DNA of 64,000 nucleotides from Homarus americanus (GCF_018991925.1 NW_024727688.1:657501-721500), one strand, 5' to 3'. Shown: positions 23,086 to 34,099, numbered from the stretch's first letter. The notes: generated by a model not told the origin, from the sequence alone. Numbers and translations: made by a program.

Positions 23086-24199
23086 ATGTTCCTAAACCCT
23101 TCTTTGATTTAATTATTATCTTTCCTTCCAAACCTCTTTCTTGTATTTATCTATTTATCCATTTCATCTTTCATTTAATTGTCTCTTATTCTATTAATTG
23201 TCTCCTGTTTTTCTCATTACAGTTGTCTTATCTTTGTTATCCTATCTTGTATTTTTCTCGTGTTTGTTGATTTTTTTTTATTCGCTCTAACGTAACACAA
23301 TTCAAATTCATTAACTAGTGGAAGGACAACAGTGGGTTAAACAGCGTCCTCTATTATCCTTAGTAATATAGTAATTAACGTACGAGTCTTTTAAGAACCT
23401 GTTTTGAGGATGTTTGTGTTTGGTTCTTGTTTATTACTGAGTTCACAATAAGGTCCCGAGTGTTTGCAGTATTACCGTAATAGACGCAGGCAGGTTACAC
23501 TTCCGATCTTCAGTTAAGGGGAGGAAGAGTTTAGCTTATATAGTTATGGGGGAGAGGAGAGGAGAGGGGGGGGGGGTAATCATACATACAGTTAAGGGAA
23601 CAGGTTAGGGGGACATTGTAGTAGTGTACAGTTACGGAGAAAATGTTACCGTATATAAACAGTGGAAGATATGTTTATTTTGCGTTGTTCCGACATGTTT
23701 GGAGGTGTGACGCCCGATGGCAATATTCACGATCGACTAAACTCCTTTACGCTCGTATGTAGTAGTTTGAGGGGGGGATAAAATCACAGACTATTTTTTT
23801 ATGTTTTGTTAGTTTCTTTGACTTCATTATGCATAGGTAACACTGCAAATATGAATAGGGTGATTATGGTGAAGTCTTTGTTCCCTCGATACGTAAATTT
23901 CTTTCTTTTCATATTTCACGTTTCTTTGTCTTCAGTGAACTTATCGTCCATTTTTTTTTTACGCTATACGTCTTTTATACAACGAACAACCGCTAAGGAT
24001 ATATAATAATATTGACATTACTGAATTTTCGGCATGCGCGCTATCACACACGATCAGCGGCGACTGTTGATTGGTTGACGGCTAGCGAATCAGGAACCAC
24101 CCCTCCATGACAACATAGTATGGTTCGTCGGCGTGTAAGAAATTGGTCTCATTGATTAAATTTATTGCCTCCAGGAATTCAACTTAGAAATTTACTTCG
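23086..24199. other. AT-rich unique DNA with one promoter-like patch
   Basis: A G-rich run GAGAGGGGGGGGGGG lies near 23561-23576. At 24030-24080 a CpG-rich patch holds GGCATGCGCGC (an NRF1-like motif) and TTGATTGGTTG (an inverted CCAAT box). No start codon or exon could be tied to it. Confidence 0.4.

Positions 24200-24238
<39 letters not shown>
24200..24238. repeat. (TTA)13 microsatellite
   Basis: Pure trinucleotide run. Confidence 0.98.
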
Positions 24239-24367
24239 TATCTTACATAGTTAATTTTATATTTGGTTTTATTACAGTTTAAAAATTTTCCTATGGCTGG
24301 TCTGACGAGTCGGTCTCAACTTGTGATTGATTATAAAAAATTTTCAGTACTGTAGTTGGTGCTAGTG

Positions 24368-24370
<3 letters not shown>

Positions 24371-24426
<56 letters not shown>
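24371..24426. repeat. (CT)28 microsatellite
   Basis: Pure CT run. Confidence 0.99.
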
Positions 24427-24429
<3 letters not shown>

Positions 24430-24879
24430 TAAAGGACTCCCGCATTCATTAATCACTGTATATCATCTTGTATATAATTTAATCCTTCAACAGCATTTAA
24501 TAATTATATATTGTTTGCCTATTAATATTTTTGATGGTGAAGATAATTATCAACAGTTTCACAATGCCGTTTGCTATGGTAAATAGGAATTATGCTAATT
24601 AAACTGCTGTCGACATTGGGCTCACAGCTAATTATATATTTTGAATATTTAATTAAAGAAAATCCATTAAAAATCATTGCTTGTGGCCATGTCAGGGAGA
24701 TCGTAGTTGGGTTAGCTTTCAAAAGTAAAGATTATTTCAACTCCATGTTAAAATGTTCCGCCGATTTTTGCGTTTGTGTCTATCGCTCCCGGGGAAAATG
24801 GTCATGACTGCTATGTTTTAATCCATTCGTTTTATTTCTGTTTGTTTTTTATAAGGTCTTTTTTGTGTAATGGGGTTTT

Positions 24880-24882
<3 letters not shown>
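24427..24882. other. AT-rich unique sequence
   Basis: Several frames of 60-76 codons overlap on both strands, none with support. Confidence 0.5.

Positions 24883-24934
<52 letters not shown>
24883..24934. repeat. (CA)26 microsatellite
   Basis: Pure CA run followed by AAACAACAACAACC. Confidence 0.99.
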
Positions 24935-24937
<3 letters not shown>

Positions 24938-25615
24938 CAACAACAACCATCGCACTACAGCAGACCGGGATAGCTTACATGGCATAGCAAAAACTCTCAA
25001 CATAGAAGACTCCGAGCCGATGATAATGCCGTACAAATCCTTCCTACTGCCTCTACTGTGAATACGATCGTGTACAAATATAATAAGGCCGATGTAATAA
25101 CCCAGACTGGATATATACGAAGACTCTTTTATGACAACCTAGACGCTGTTGCAGAAGATCAAAGTCGCTGGCATCAGATAAAGAATATAAACGTTAGTCG
25201 GTGAAGAAGGTGAAGAAAAAAAAGGTGTATCATATGTGTATATAAGTAAAGTTCTGGAGTTCTTGTCCCTAATTTACACATGAAAGGAATTCTGTACTGG
25301 GGAGAGTCACGGTAGAATGTGAAAACAACAAGTTCCAGTGAAAGTGTCTTCGGTAGAATCAGATAACACAGTATTTAAATCCACGGGTAGAGTAGTTTTG
25401 TTTTTGTTAATGTAAGAAGTATCTCCTGTAGGTCAATGGCTGTTTCCAGGTTGCAGCTTTACAAGTTTCTCGAAACCATACTTGCTCGAGCTTGTTGTAG
25501 TGCTTATGTAAATTTACGGGCAGCTAATAACAAAAGCCGGGTTGATCAGATAACTAAATAGGGACCTATAGTAACTGGCCGAGCTGTAGGGTAGAGACAA
25601 TCCCTCGGAGCCTTC
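24935..25615. other. Unique sequence, no gene seen
   Basis: No repeats above background. Confidence 0.5.
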
Positions 25616-25785
25616 TATATATACTGTAGGTAGTGGAGGTGAGCGCGAGGCAGTGCTTCACGGTAAACTTAACTGTGATGGCTCTGGCCGGACACGTCAA
25701 GTTGTCATCAGGGGCGAGTCTCACTTGTACAGGCTGTCGTCTTTCAAACCTGGAATCTCCTCCTCACACGCAAGTTAACAACTGA
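25616..25785 (+). promoter_or_regulatory. TATA-type core promoter candidate with small ORF
   Basis: TATATATA (25616-25623) is followed about 30 bp later by GGCAGTGC, a weak initiator-like site, within GC-richer DNA. An ATG at 25678 in fair context (GTGATGG) opens a 35-codon frame (begins MALAGHVKLSSG) ending with TGA at 25783-25785. A donor-like CACGGTAAAC lies at 25659-25668. TA-rich boxes are common here, so this is weak. Confidence 0.17.
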
Positions 25786-26199
25786 AGGTGACTTAGTTAC
25801 CTATTGTGAGGATGAACCCGTAAGCTACTGTATATGTTTATTGTGTATTGTTTACTGTAGATGGTGGTACCTATGCCCTTGGAAGGCATACCGGTGGTTT
25901 ACTTATATACTTTAAGCTAAGTTACGATTGTCAATTGAAAAAAATCCATGGCCTAAAAGGTGGTTTGTCTGGTGAATGAGGGAGTGTGGGGGAAGGGACC
26001 TGCGTCACATGTTGGGGGAGTGAGAGAGAGCGGCTCAGCTTGTCCCTGTAGGATACTTCTCCCTCCCTCCTGCCACAGCCTCGCCGTCCCCCACCCACAC
26101 ATACACCCATCGACCGTAGTGTGTGGGTGGGGGAGCTGTGAGCTGGACCGGTTGTCGTACACACACTGTGAGCTGAGGAGGGAGCGCCGCCCACCCTTC
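25786..26199. other. Unique then GC-richer sequence
   Basis: 25950-26200 is GC-richer with short inverted segments (CCCACCCACACATACACCC against GTGTGTGGGTGGGGG near 26090-26132). Frames open on both strands are contradictory. Confidence 0.45.
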
Positions 26200-26870
26200 T
26201 CTTCCCAGTCCTGTAGCCCAACCCTCTGGCCTCCCCTTGCTCCCCCTCATCCCCCTCTCCTTTATATTTACTGCCCTTTCACTGTATTCCGCCAATTCCA
26301 CTATTTTTTTACACCCCCCCCGACAACCCCACTCTCTCTCCCTCTCATCCTATTATCCTCTATCCTCATTGGCCATGCACCTATCCCTGTCATCCAAACC
26401 ACCTCTCGATCAAACCTTTTTCCTCCCTTTACCCTTTCCCATTCCTTCAATCCCATTCCTCTATTCCTATCAACTACCCTTTCACCTTCCTCCACCATTT
26501 CCACTACATCTCCTTTCATTCCTTCTCGTTTGGCTCCCCTGTCTTTTCACCTTTCCTCTTTCTCTACCCACACCTTTCTCATACCTGTCCTTAATCCTTC
26601 GCACCCATCCACCTTCCCTGTGTCACTGTCTTCTCTATAACCTCATTCCGACTACATCTTTCCACAACCGCCGCCGACTTCTTCCCCTTTCCTTTTATAC
26701 ACCACCCCTCAGCATCACCACCATCCCTCTCCCCCCCTCCTCATCTACCCATCTACTACCCCCCAAAACACTACTATCCTACCCTCCAACTTATCCTTCT
26801 TGCTTCACCACCACTACTACCACCGCTACTCCCTAACCTTGTACACCACCACTACCACCCCTGCCCTTAC
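26200..26870. repeat. Pyrimidine-rich low-complexity block
   Basis: C/T-rich + strand throughout, with a run of C at 26312-26320 and ACCACCACTACTACC near 26805-26860. Frames here are Pro/Ser/Leu/Thr polymers; a 226-codon frame starting at 25960 is explained by this. Confidence 0.88.
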
Positions 26871-26999
26871 CCTGGCCGGGGTGTGGGAGGCGGTGCTTGG
26901 CTCACAAATCGATCACTAAGCAGAGACCTTGCCATTATACCCCCTTGAAGAGGCCGCTACCCACCTTAATATCTACGACTAAAGTCTAATTACTTTTAG

Positions 27000-27165
27000 G
27001 ATACCTGGATGCATTCTCCAGAAGGCAATATGCGTGATTGAAATGGAGGAATATATTGAGTTGGTCTTCTCGATCGGCAACGTTTTAGCCACGAAGAGAC
27101 GGAGGAGGTAAAAAAACAGCAGGTTCAGGGCTCAGCTCAGGAGATATGAACGAGACTACCTATAA
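27000..27165 (+). pseudogene. Candidate exon, or broken coding relic
   Basis: After an acceptor-like CTAATTACTTTTAG one frame is open from 27000; it contains an ATG at 27043 (MEEYIELVFSIGNVLATK, then Arg repeats) and stops at AGG AGG TAA (27109-27111), where AG/GTAAAA could serve as a donor. The same frame continues beyond that stop as KNSRFRAQLRRYERDYL before a TAA at 27163. Two readings are possible: an internal exon 27000-27107 in phase 2-2, or a pseudogene with one in-frame stop. The acidic/hydrophobic start followed by Arg-rich helix resembles N-termini of some transposase-derived proteins, but I cannot name a family. Confidence 0.27.
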
Positions 27166-27569
27166 TTAAGAAGTTAATTATTACCTGCAGTCTGCATTCA
27201 GGTGAAGTTTACCTGTAGTACGTTGCGGGCTGATTGCTCTTAGCAGGGAGAGCCAGGATCACCGCTCTCAACTCTTGTTTAATAGAGAGTCAGGGAGAGG
27301 TAGCAGGAATACTATCGGTTTACTGTTAATGCTATTTTATATTGTTGATATTTTGTACATGTTATATTTTAAAGATATAAATAATATAGCATTAGTCTGT
27401 ATTGTGGCTATAATTATTAATGCGACGATACAAATTATATGCGGTGATATACATAGAGAATTATTATCCCTTGTATGTGTGTTTGTCTAGTTAATCAGGT
27501 ATGAAGGATTCCCACGCCTCGTTGTGTTAGAAAAGGCGAGGGAAAAATATAATAAATGGTACAGGTATA

Positions 27570-27570
<1 letters not shown>
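27166..27570. other. AT-rich unique sequence
   Basis: No gene support; a 71-codon hydrophobic frame at 27275-27490 lacks an ATG start. Confidence 0.5.

Positions 27571-27607
<37 letters not shown>
27571..27607. repeat. (TG)n microsatellite
   Basis: Pure TG run. Confidence 0.98.
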
Positions 27608-27609
<2 letters not shown>

Positions 27610-27902
27610 ATATTTACCTATAATAATTTTTAGATAATATAACCCCGTTTTTTTGTGTTTCAAGCAGATGTAAAGAAACTCGTGGTCGCCCGTCTTTGTG
27701 GTTAAAGAATAGTTCGCTCTGCTAGTCACTGGTAAATGCCGAGATGATGAATATTGACACAGACGCATATGAAGAGAATGACGACCTATCTGGCATCTCT
27801 TTCACCTTGGATTTATTTGGGGAAGAAAACCACAAGTTTTCTTAAAACACTTGTATAGCTACACGGTGTTTGATGTTACCTGGAGAACTCTGCGATAAAC
27901 AG

Positions 27903-27905
<3 letters not shown>

Positions 27906-27946
<41 letters not shown>

Positions 27947-27957
27947 TGAATGAATGA
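27906..27957. repeat. (TA)19 run followed by (GAAT)3
   Basis: Pure TA run to about 27943, then GAATGAATGAATGA. Confidence 0.97.
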
Positions 27958-28125
27958 GTCACGTCTCTCCAAGTTCAGAGAAATCTCAAAGTGCGAGAGA
28001 TCTTATATTTTGAAAGTGGATTCAATCTCTCCTGAAGTAGCTGTGTGATGAGAAACTGGATGTGTGAGAGTTTCTTGACAGCAAGTTTTATTAAAGTCGC
28101 AATCGTCATTGTTGAAATACGTAAG

Positions 28126-28129
<4 letters not shown>

Positions 28130-28195
<66 letters not shown>
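28130..28195. repeat. (TA)33 microsatellite
   Basis: Pure TA run, 180 bp after the previous one. Confidence 0.99.
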
Positions 28196-28197
<2 letters not shown>

Positions 28198-28299
28198 CGC
28201 ACGCCGATCGCTTTCAAAATAAATGCTTCACGAATTTTGGTTCACGTTACCAGCAGGAAATAACATCAGGAAACTGCGAATGGCAAAATAATGGATTTG

Positions 28300-28960
28300 C
28301 AAGATAATTTAAAATGAAAAGGAAGAAGAGAAGAGCGAGAGTAAGGGAGAAGATAAATAAGGCAAATCGGGAAAATTAAGATGTGGAATATGAAGAGAAA
28401 CGTTGGTAATGGAAAAAGTTGGAATACCTGACTAAGAGACATTATTTGGGAATCCAACAACAACAAGACTAGGAAGAGGCGGCAGCAACATACACATCAG
28501 GCGGAGGAGAGGAGGATGCAGCGGCTGCAGCAATATTACAATATGAGAACAAATTCTCAACATTAATTGTAACAGCAGCAGCAGCAGGAAGAGGACACAG
28601 TAACAACAGCAGCAGCAGTTAAGTTAAGACAAGTATATGGAAACAGCAGGAGGTGGAGGATGAAAACAAAACCGTAGCAGTGGCAACAAAAACAACATCA
28701 ACAGCTGCAACCGAAAGTAGGTAAGAATAAGTTAGCAGCAGCACGAGAAGCAGAAAATAGCAGCAGCAGCGTGAGCGGCAGAAAGTAACAGCAACAGAAG
28801 CAGCAAGAGAAACAAAAAACAGCAGCGTCAGCAACACTATCATCGGTAGTCGAAATAAGAAGAGAATAAGACGGCAGAGGGAAGAAGAAAAGAAGGCAAC
28901 AACAGAAGGAGGGAGGTGGAGGAGGGGCTGAGGAAACAAGAGGGGGAGGTGTGGAGGCCC
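28300..28960. repeat. Purine- and CAG/CAA-rich cryptic repeat
   Basis: Interrupted CAG, CAA and GAA triplets, densest at 28560-28620 and 28735-28830 (for example AGCAGCAGCAGCAG). + strand frames are interrupted, so it is not an obvious Gln-rich coding repeat. Confidence 0.8.
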
Positions 28961-29073
28961 GTCACTGGCCGCACGGTGATGAAGACTGATGGTCGACTCA
29001 AAGCTGCATGATATTTTTGCCTCAGCGTCTGAAAGCTTCCTGGCGGAGTGGCCGTCCTCGCCTTGTAAGTGAA

Positions 29074-29222
29074 TAGCAATGCTCTCACTCGCCTCCTGAA
29101 GGACAGAAATGCTCTCACGTTCCTTCTTAGGATAACAATGCTCTCACGCTCCTCCTGTAGGAAAGGTATGCTCAAACCGTGTTCCCAAAGGCTATCAATG
29201 CCCACATGCTCCGCCTTCAGCG
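29074..29222. repeat. Minisatellite, about 30-bp unit
   Basis: AATGCTCTCAC recurs at 29078, 29108 and 29137, with diverged copies at 29167 and 29196. Looser copies (GGCAATGCTC, ACAATGCCAG) continue to about 29400. The 30-bp period gives a decapeptide repeat on the - strand (RNVRAFLSFR, RRVRALL), probably incidental. Confidence 0.8.
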
Positions 29223-30325
29223 CTACTTACAAATGATGTACAGTATGTGCTCCTTTAAGATGTTTTCAAGTAATATCTTGCTCTACTCATTCATGAGAAG
29301 GCAATGCTCATTTGCTGCTTCTCCAAGATATATTCTGTAACAATGCCAGAGGCTCCTCGTCCTTCGGGATATTCTGAAACAGTAGTGTTGCCCTCACGCT
29401 CGACATGCCGAGGTTTGTGGAGAATATCATATTGTTTACGCTTCTGGTGGTTGTGGAATAACAGAACTGCTTTGTCAGGTTTTCCTCGGCTGGTGAATAT
29501 CATCAGTGTTTGAATGCTGTCTAAGCAGTGTCGGGTACCATGAATATTCTCCTGGATTGTTCTCTGTTCCAATTTACAAAGGATCGTAAGTTGAATTTCC
29601 ATCGCAACTGAACGTGTGAGGGAACAGACACTTTTCTGGCTGACGTAATCTCAACCTTCAACATACCGTAGCGGCCAAAACTACCGTGCACCCCGACTTA
29701 AAGTTTTATATATGAGGTTCTCAGTCTGCCTACCCAACTGAAGGCAGGAATTATCAACGAACTCCTCCTCTTGACTTAAAGGATTAGCCGTTTTTATAAT
29801 CCCTAATGGTTCTTTTTCCATTTTTCACCCGGCTGAGTTTCTGTCCGCGTTTATAACTCTCTGGATTCTATTACTTCAACGGATGACACGAAGAAAAAAA
29901 AAACTAAGATTTTTTGTAATTGTTTTTATATGATTATTTATTTAAGACCGTTTTCAGTTCTCCCAGAGTACAGTACATTGTTAGTTACTTAAGGGTCTGT
30001 ATCTGCCATTTTCGTTACACCGGCTGTACGATACTGTATCTCCTAACTCAATTTTTTTTCCCTGGCTTCACCTACAGGTCTTGGAAAGGCTTTATGTTGT
30101 GAGTGTAATGTAACAAGGGAAGACTTTTGAAGGGAATGTCGCAGGTATCAGGCATAACTCGGTACAAACAGTTACACATTGTCAGGGTATATTAATTTTC
30201 TCCACCATGTCCTGTGTGTACATTGCGCGTTTCATAACACTTGCAGGCTCGGGTGGGAGTTTTATATTGTGAGGGCAGTGTTACGAGAAGGTTTTGAAGA
30301 GACTGTGTCGCTGATGTGAGATTAT
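29223..30325. other. Unique sequence, no supported gene
   Basis: Frames of about 100 codons on both strands at 29291-29602 overlap the degenerate repeat tail. Two loosely similar segments (TTTTGAAGGGAATGTCGC near 30126; TTTTGAAGAGACTGTGTCGC near 30293) suggest an old duplication about 167 bp apart. Confidence 0.45.
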
Positions 30326-30359
30326 TTCCTTCCTTCCTTCCTTCCTTCCTTCCTTCCTT
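30326..30359. repeat. (CCTT)8 tetranucleotide run
   Basis: Pure TTCC units. Confidence 0.98.
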
Positions 30360-30787
30360 GTGGAGATAGATATGCGTCCAGGGATATTCTAATTATTTTT
30401 CAGGTCTCTCTCTCACTGGACAAATGAGCATTTCATTCAATATTTACACAGGATCCAGCCCCCCCAAAAATGAAAAAACAAAAAACGTCAAGTACTATAC
30501 GATGGTGCCTTTAAGCCGAGTTCGTCCTATTTCCGATGAAAAGCAAAAATCACATTATTTTTTTTTCCTTTTTTTTTTCCAATTGTGACTCATTTTCTGT
30601 TCACTCCCAGCCCCGTGTTCCGTGGGAAATTGCGCTGTGCATTTTTATTTCCTTTTTGGGAGGACTCTAGGAAAGAATTACATTATGCCGAAGCACTAAA
30701 AAAATAATCTGACAAAAAAAAATTATATTGGATTTCTGTTGTAATATCGTGTGTGTCCACTGCCGGTCTAAATCAACGGTATCTGCT
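30360..30787. other. Unique AT-rich sequence with A/T homopolymers
   Basis: Several runs of 7-10 A or T. No gene seen. Confidence 0.5.
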
Positions 30788-31140
30788 TAGTTACCTGTCT
30801 ATCTGCTTACTTAATTACTTACCTGTGTGTGCTTACTTAATTACTTACCTGCGTATGCTTGCTTAATTACTTATATGTATGCTTGCTTAATTACTTATAT
30901 GTATGCTTGCTTAATTACTTACCCGTGTCTGCTTGATTAATTACTTACCTGTGTATGCTTGTTAATTACTAATATATGTATGACTACTTAATTATTAATC
31001 TATGTCTCCTTATATAATTATTTGTCTACTTACTGCTGTATTTACATAATTCATTACCTACTTACCTGCTTACTGATCTTCCTACTATGTATATATTTAA
31101 TTTGTTGCTTACGCTTATACCTGTTAACCTACTTACCTGG
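30788..31140. repeat. Degenerate minisatellite with ACTTACCTG units
   Basis: Units of about 26 bp of the type GCTTGCTTAATTACTTACCTGTGTAT run to about 31010 and then decay. ACTTACCTG, the exact reverse complement of a consensus 5' splice site (CAG/GTAAGT), occurs five times. Confidence 0.9.
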
Positions 31141-31149
31141 CATCCTTCC

Positions 31150-31440
31150 ACCCATCGATCCACTTACCTAACCATCCACCTATCTATCCACTTACCTAAC
31201 CATCCACCTATCTATCCACTTACCTAACCATCCACCCATCGATCCACTTACCTAACCATCCACCTATCTATCCACTTACCTAACCATCCACCTATCATCC
31301 ACTTACCTAACCATCCACCTATCTATCCACTTACCTAACCATCCACCCATCGATCCACTTACCTAACCATCCACCTATCTATCCACTTACCTAACCATCC
31401 ACCTATCTATCCACTTACCTAACCATCCACCTATCTATCT
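31150..31440. repeat. 28-bp minisatellite with two unit types
   Basis: Tandem TCCACTTACCTAACCATCCA plus CC(T/C)ATC(T/G)A. Unit type A ends CCCATCGAT and type B ends CCTATCTAT. The order read from the sequence is A-B-B-A-B-B'-B-A-B-B-B, where B' has a one-base loss. Confidence 0.97.
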
Positions 31441-31463
31441 ACCCCCCCCAAAAAAAAAAAAAA
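31441..31463. repeat. C-run followed by A-run
   Basis: ACCCCCCCC then thirteen A, directly at the end of the 28-bp array. Confidence 0.9.
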
Positions 31464-31504
31464 TAGAAGCCACTCACCGACAGCACCAACAACGAGTCAA
31501 AGTC

Positions 31505-31560
31505 AAGTGAGCTAGCCAGTCATCCAGTCATTCAGTCAGTCCAGTCAGTCAGTTATCCAT
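31505..31560. repeat. Imperfect (CAGT)n tract
   Basis: CAGTCATCCAGTCATTCAGT-type units. Confidence 0.85.
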
Positions 31561-32567
31561 CCATTCATCACAGAGACAACTTGTAAGAGCGAGAAAGAGA
31601 GACTGAGAGAGAGACATACCTTTGATACACAGTCACTCCGAGACATCTTTCCTAAGGCTTCTTCCCCTCAAAGACATAATGCACAGGATTTTAGGCACCC
31701 GAGCCGCCCCCGCCCCCTTAAAAAAATATATATATAACTCCGCCTGGGAAAACCTTTTTGTAAACTAAATAAGAAAGGCGATTCAGAACACAACACTCAC
31801 CTCCTGGTCGGGCCAACTCGTCTGAATTGGAATTTAATGCTTGTCTGAAAAATTTTACCATTAATGTAGAGAAAGTGACGTCATGTTGTTGGAAAATGAT
31901 GTTGCGTTTGTGTTGAAAGGGATTGATATCAGGGGTGAGAGTGAGTGTTGCTTTGTGTTGAGAGAGGGGGGAGGGGGGAATGTTGTGTCCTGTGAGGGGT
32001 GGGGGGGAGGGAGGGATTTTGTGTCCTGTGAGGGGTGAAAGTGAGGTGATTATGTTTGGAAGATGAAAATGAGATGAACATGTTATTAGAGAGAGGTCAC
32101 GTCTAAGCAGGATGTATTTCTTTGGCTGAATATGATTATCATGTTTAATCTGGTGTTATAAAATGAAATATTATCAACAGAAAAAGCTCTCATATCAAAA
32201 GTGGCCGTAAAGAAAGTGATATATCATGTCAAAATAATATTGTCAAGTTTATATCATGTCTAGATATCATATCCAGGAATCTACATAAAGTCTAAATAAA
32301 GCGATATTATTTTAACAAAGCGATATCATCTGAAAAATAGGAGACATCTCAAATATGATGTATCAAAAGAAATTGGCTTAATGACCATAGAAAAAATTGG
32401 CGATCTTCCATGGGAATTTGATGTTGCAAGACCACATGTGACAAGAAGGGAACATCAAGGAGCAAGAAAGTGCTATCATGTCAAGCTCCCAATCAGGAAG
32501 GAAGTGTTAGAGGGGGGGGGAAGATTTATTGAAGAGTCTCTGTATCTCATTGTGTACAAGGCCGCCC
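31561..32567. other. Unique sequence with one CRE palindrome
   Basis: TGACGTCA at 31876-31883. A duplicated segment TGTGTCCTGTGAGGGGTG lies at about 31984 and 32022 within G-rich DNA. No gene support. Confidence 0.5.
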
Positions 32568-32870
32568 CTCCACCAATAGCGTCACACCCACCCCCCACCA
32601 ATAGCGTCACACCCACCCCCCACCAATAGCGTCACACCCACCCCCTACCAATAGCGTCACACCCACCCCCTACCAATAGCGTTACAACCGTTTCCACCAG
32701 CGTCACACCCTCCACTACCAGTGCGTCACCGTTTCCACCAGCGTCACACCCACCAGTGTCACACCCACCCCACCAATAGCGTTACAACCGTTTCCCAGCG
32801 TCACACCCTCCACTACCAGTGTCACACCCACCCCCTACCATATAGCGTTACAACCGTTACCACCAGCGTC
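32568..32870. repeat. 25-bp C-rich minisatellite
   Basis: Near-identical copies of CACCAATAGCGTCACACCCA plus CCCCC (period 25) to about 32690, then variants with GTTACAACCGTTTCCACCAG and CTACCAGTG. A higher-order block (variant plus standard) is repeated at about 32680-32760 and 32780-32860. Confidence 0.96.
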
Positions 32871-33230
32871 ACAGGTGCCATCGGTAGTAACGTTTCAATC
32901 GCCGTCACTGTCCGCCAGCCCTTCCTCCAACATCGTCACAGTCATCGTCACACCCTCCACCACCAGCGTCACAGTCGTCACCCCCATAACACCCCCCCGC
33001 AGCGTTACGGCCGCCGCCATCCCGCCCCCGCTGTCAACGCTACCGAAGCATATAGCCGCCGACAGCATCACCAGCTGCACAGTCTCCACCACTACCACCG
33101 CTACTAACCCACCACTACTACCACCACCATCACTCTCCACAACCACCACCACCTCTTTCACCCTGACGGTCACCACTGCTGCCCGCTGGTTGAGGGAAAC
33201 AAAGCAAGGCAGAAAGAAACGTATTGTTTC
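32871..33230. other. ACC/CGTCAC-rich tail giving Thr/Ser-rich frames
   Basis: Continuation of the CGTCAC and CACCAC motifs in degenerate form. A 133-codon + frame at 32875-33276 is Thr/Ser/Val-rich (TVTTAARWLRETKQ near its end). It looks mucin-like but follows from the repeat composition and starts inside the repeat. Confidence 0.6.
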
Positions 33231-33240
33231 TTTGATCAGA

Positions 33241-33262
33241 GGGTCTCTCTCTCTCTCTCTCT
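33241..33262. repeat. (TC)n microsatellite
   Basis: Pure TC run. Confidence 0.95.
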
Positions 33263-33336
33263 TTTTCTACCTTTGATTAAGTAGAGGTTTTTGTACGATT
33301 CTCCTTTGAAGACGTGGTTATTAGTTCTCGTGTCCA

Positions 33337-33339
<3 letters not shown>

Positions 33340-33430
<91 letters not shown>
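33340..33430. repeat. (GT)45 microsatellite
   Basis: Pure GT run of about 91 bp. Confidence 0.99.
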
Positions 33431-33432
<2 letters not shown>

Positions 33433-34061
33433 GAAAACCTCATTATGCATCATACTCCCCCCCCCGCCATTTATCATTGGTTACTTCCTGTTCATTATAC
33501 GTTTATTATTCGTTCCTTCACATTCATCATACAATCCCTTTCCGATCATCATCCGTTCCCTCCCGTTTATCATTCTTTTCCTGACCTGTGTTATATCTTC
33601 CGTTTGTCCCTCATTTCCTCTTCGCAGTGTAGGGGAGAGCAGGGAGGAGGAGGGGAAGAGCTTTGGGTCGCCCCACACACCCTTGATGGTCCTCTAGATG
33701 GTTGTCTCCGCCTCTTACAGCTGATTTTTATGGGGGGGTAGGGAGGTGAAGGGGGATAAGGAGGTGAAGGAATGGGGGGCAGGGAGGGAACAGGGAGCTG
33801 ATGTAGGGAGGTAAAGGGGAAGGGGGCAGTGAGGGGAAAAGGGACATGAAATAGATAATTATAGACAATAGATGGTTGGGAGAAAGGAAATATGTAAACA
33901 AATGAGGATAAGAGTTAAGATAGGTGATAAAGATGGGCATAGATAAAAAATAAACTAGGGACATGATAACTGATGAATAAGAATGGGAAAGAGAAAGATG
34001 CAATGAGTAATAGACTAAAGATAGATCGTAGAAGTAAGCAAGTAAGTTAGTAAGGGAGAGT

Positions 34062-34063
<2 letters not shown>
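33431..34063. other. Pyrimidine-rich then purine-rich sequence
   Basis: 33450-33620 is rich in C/T with repeated TTCATTATNCGTT and ATCATTC motifs. 33731-33850 is purine-rich with GGGAGGTGAAGGGG-type units. No gene. Confidence 0.6.

Positions 34064-34098
<35 letters not shown>
34064..34098. repeat. (GT)n microsatellite
   Basis: Pure GT run. Confidence 0.98.

Positions 34099-34099
<1 letters not shown>

Noticed and set aside
26237..26836. 199- and 226-codon Ser/Pro/Leu-rich frames
   Set aside because: Pyrimidine-rich DNA lacks the purines needed for stop codons on the + strand; no domain, start context or splice evidence.
30788..31440. Regular direct repeats considered as a CRISPR array
   Set aside because: The units are contiguous minisatellites without unique spacers, in a clearly eukaryotic context.
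32875..33276. Thr/Ser-rich mucin-like frame
   Set aside because: Begins within the CGTCAC minisatellite and its composition is explained by the repeat; no signal peptide or ATG in good context.
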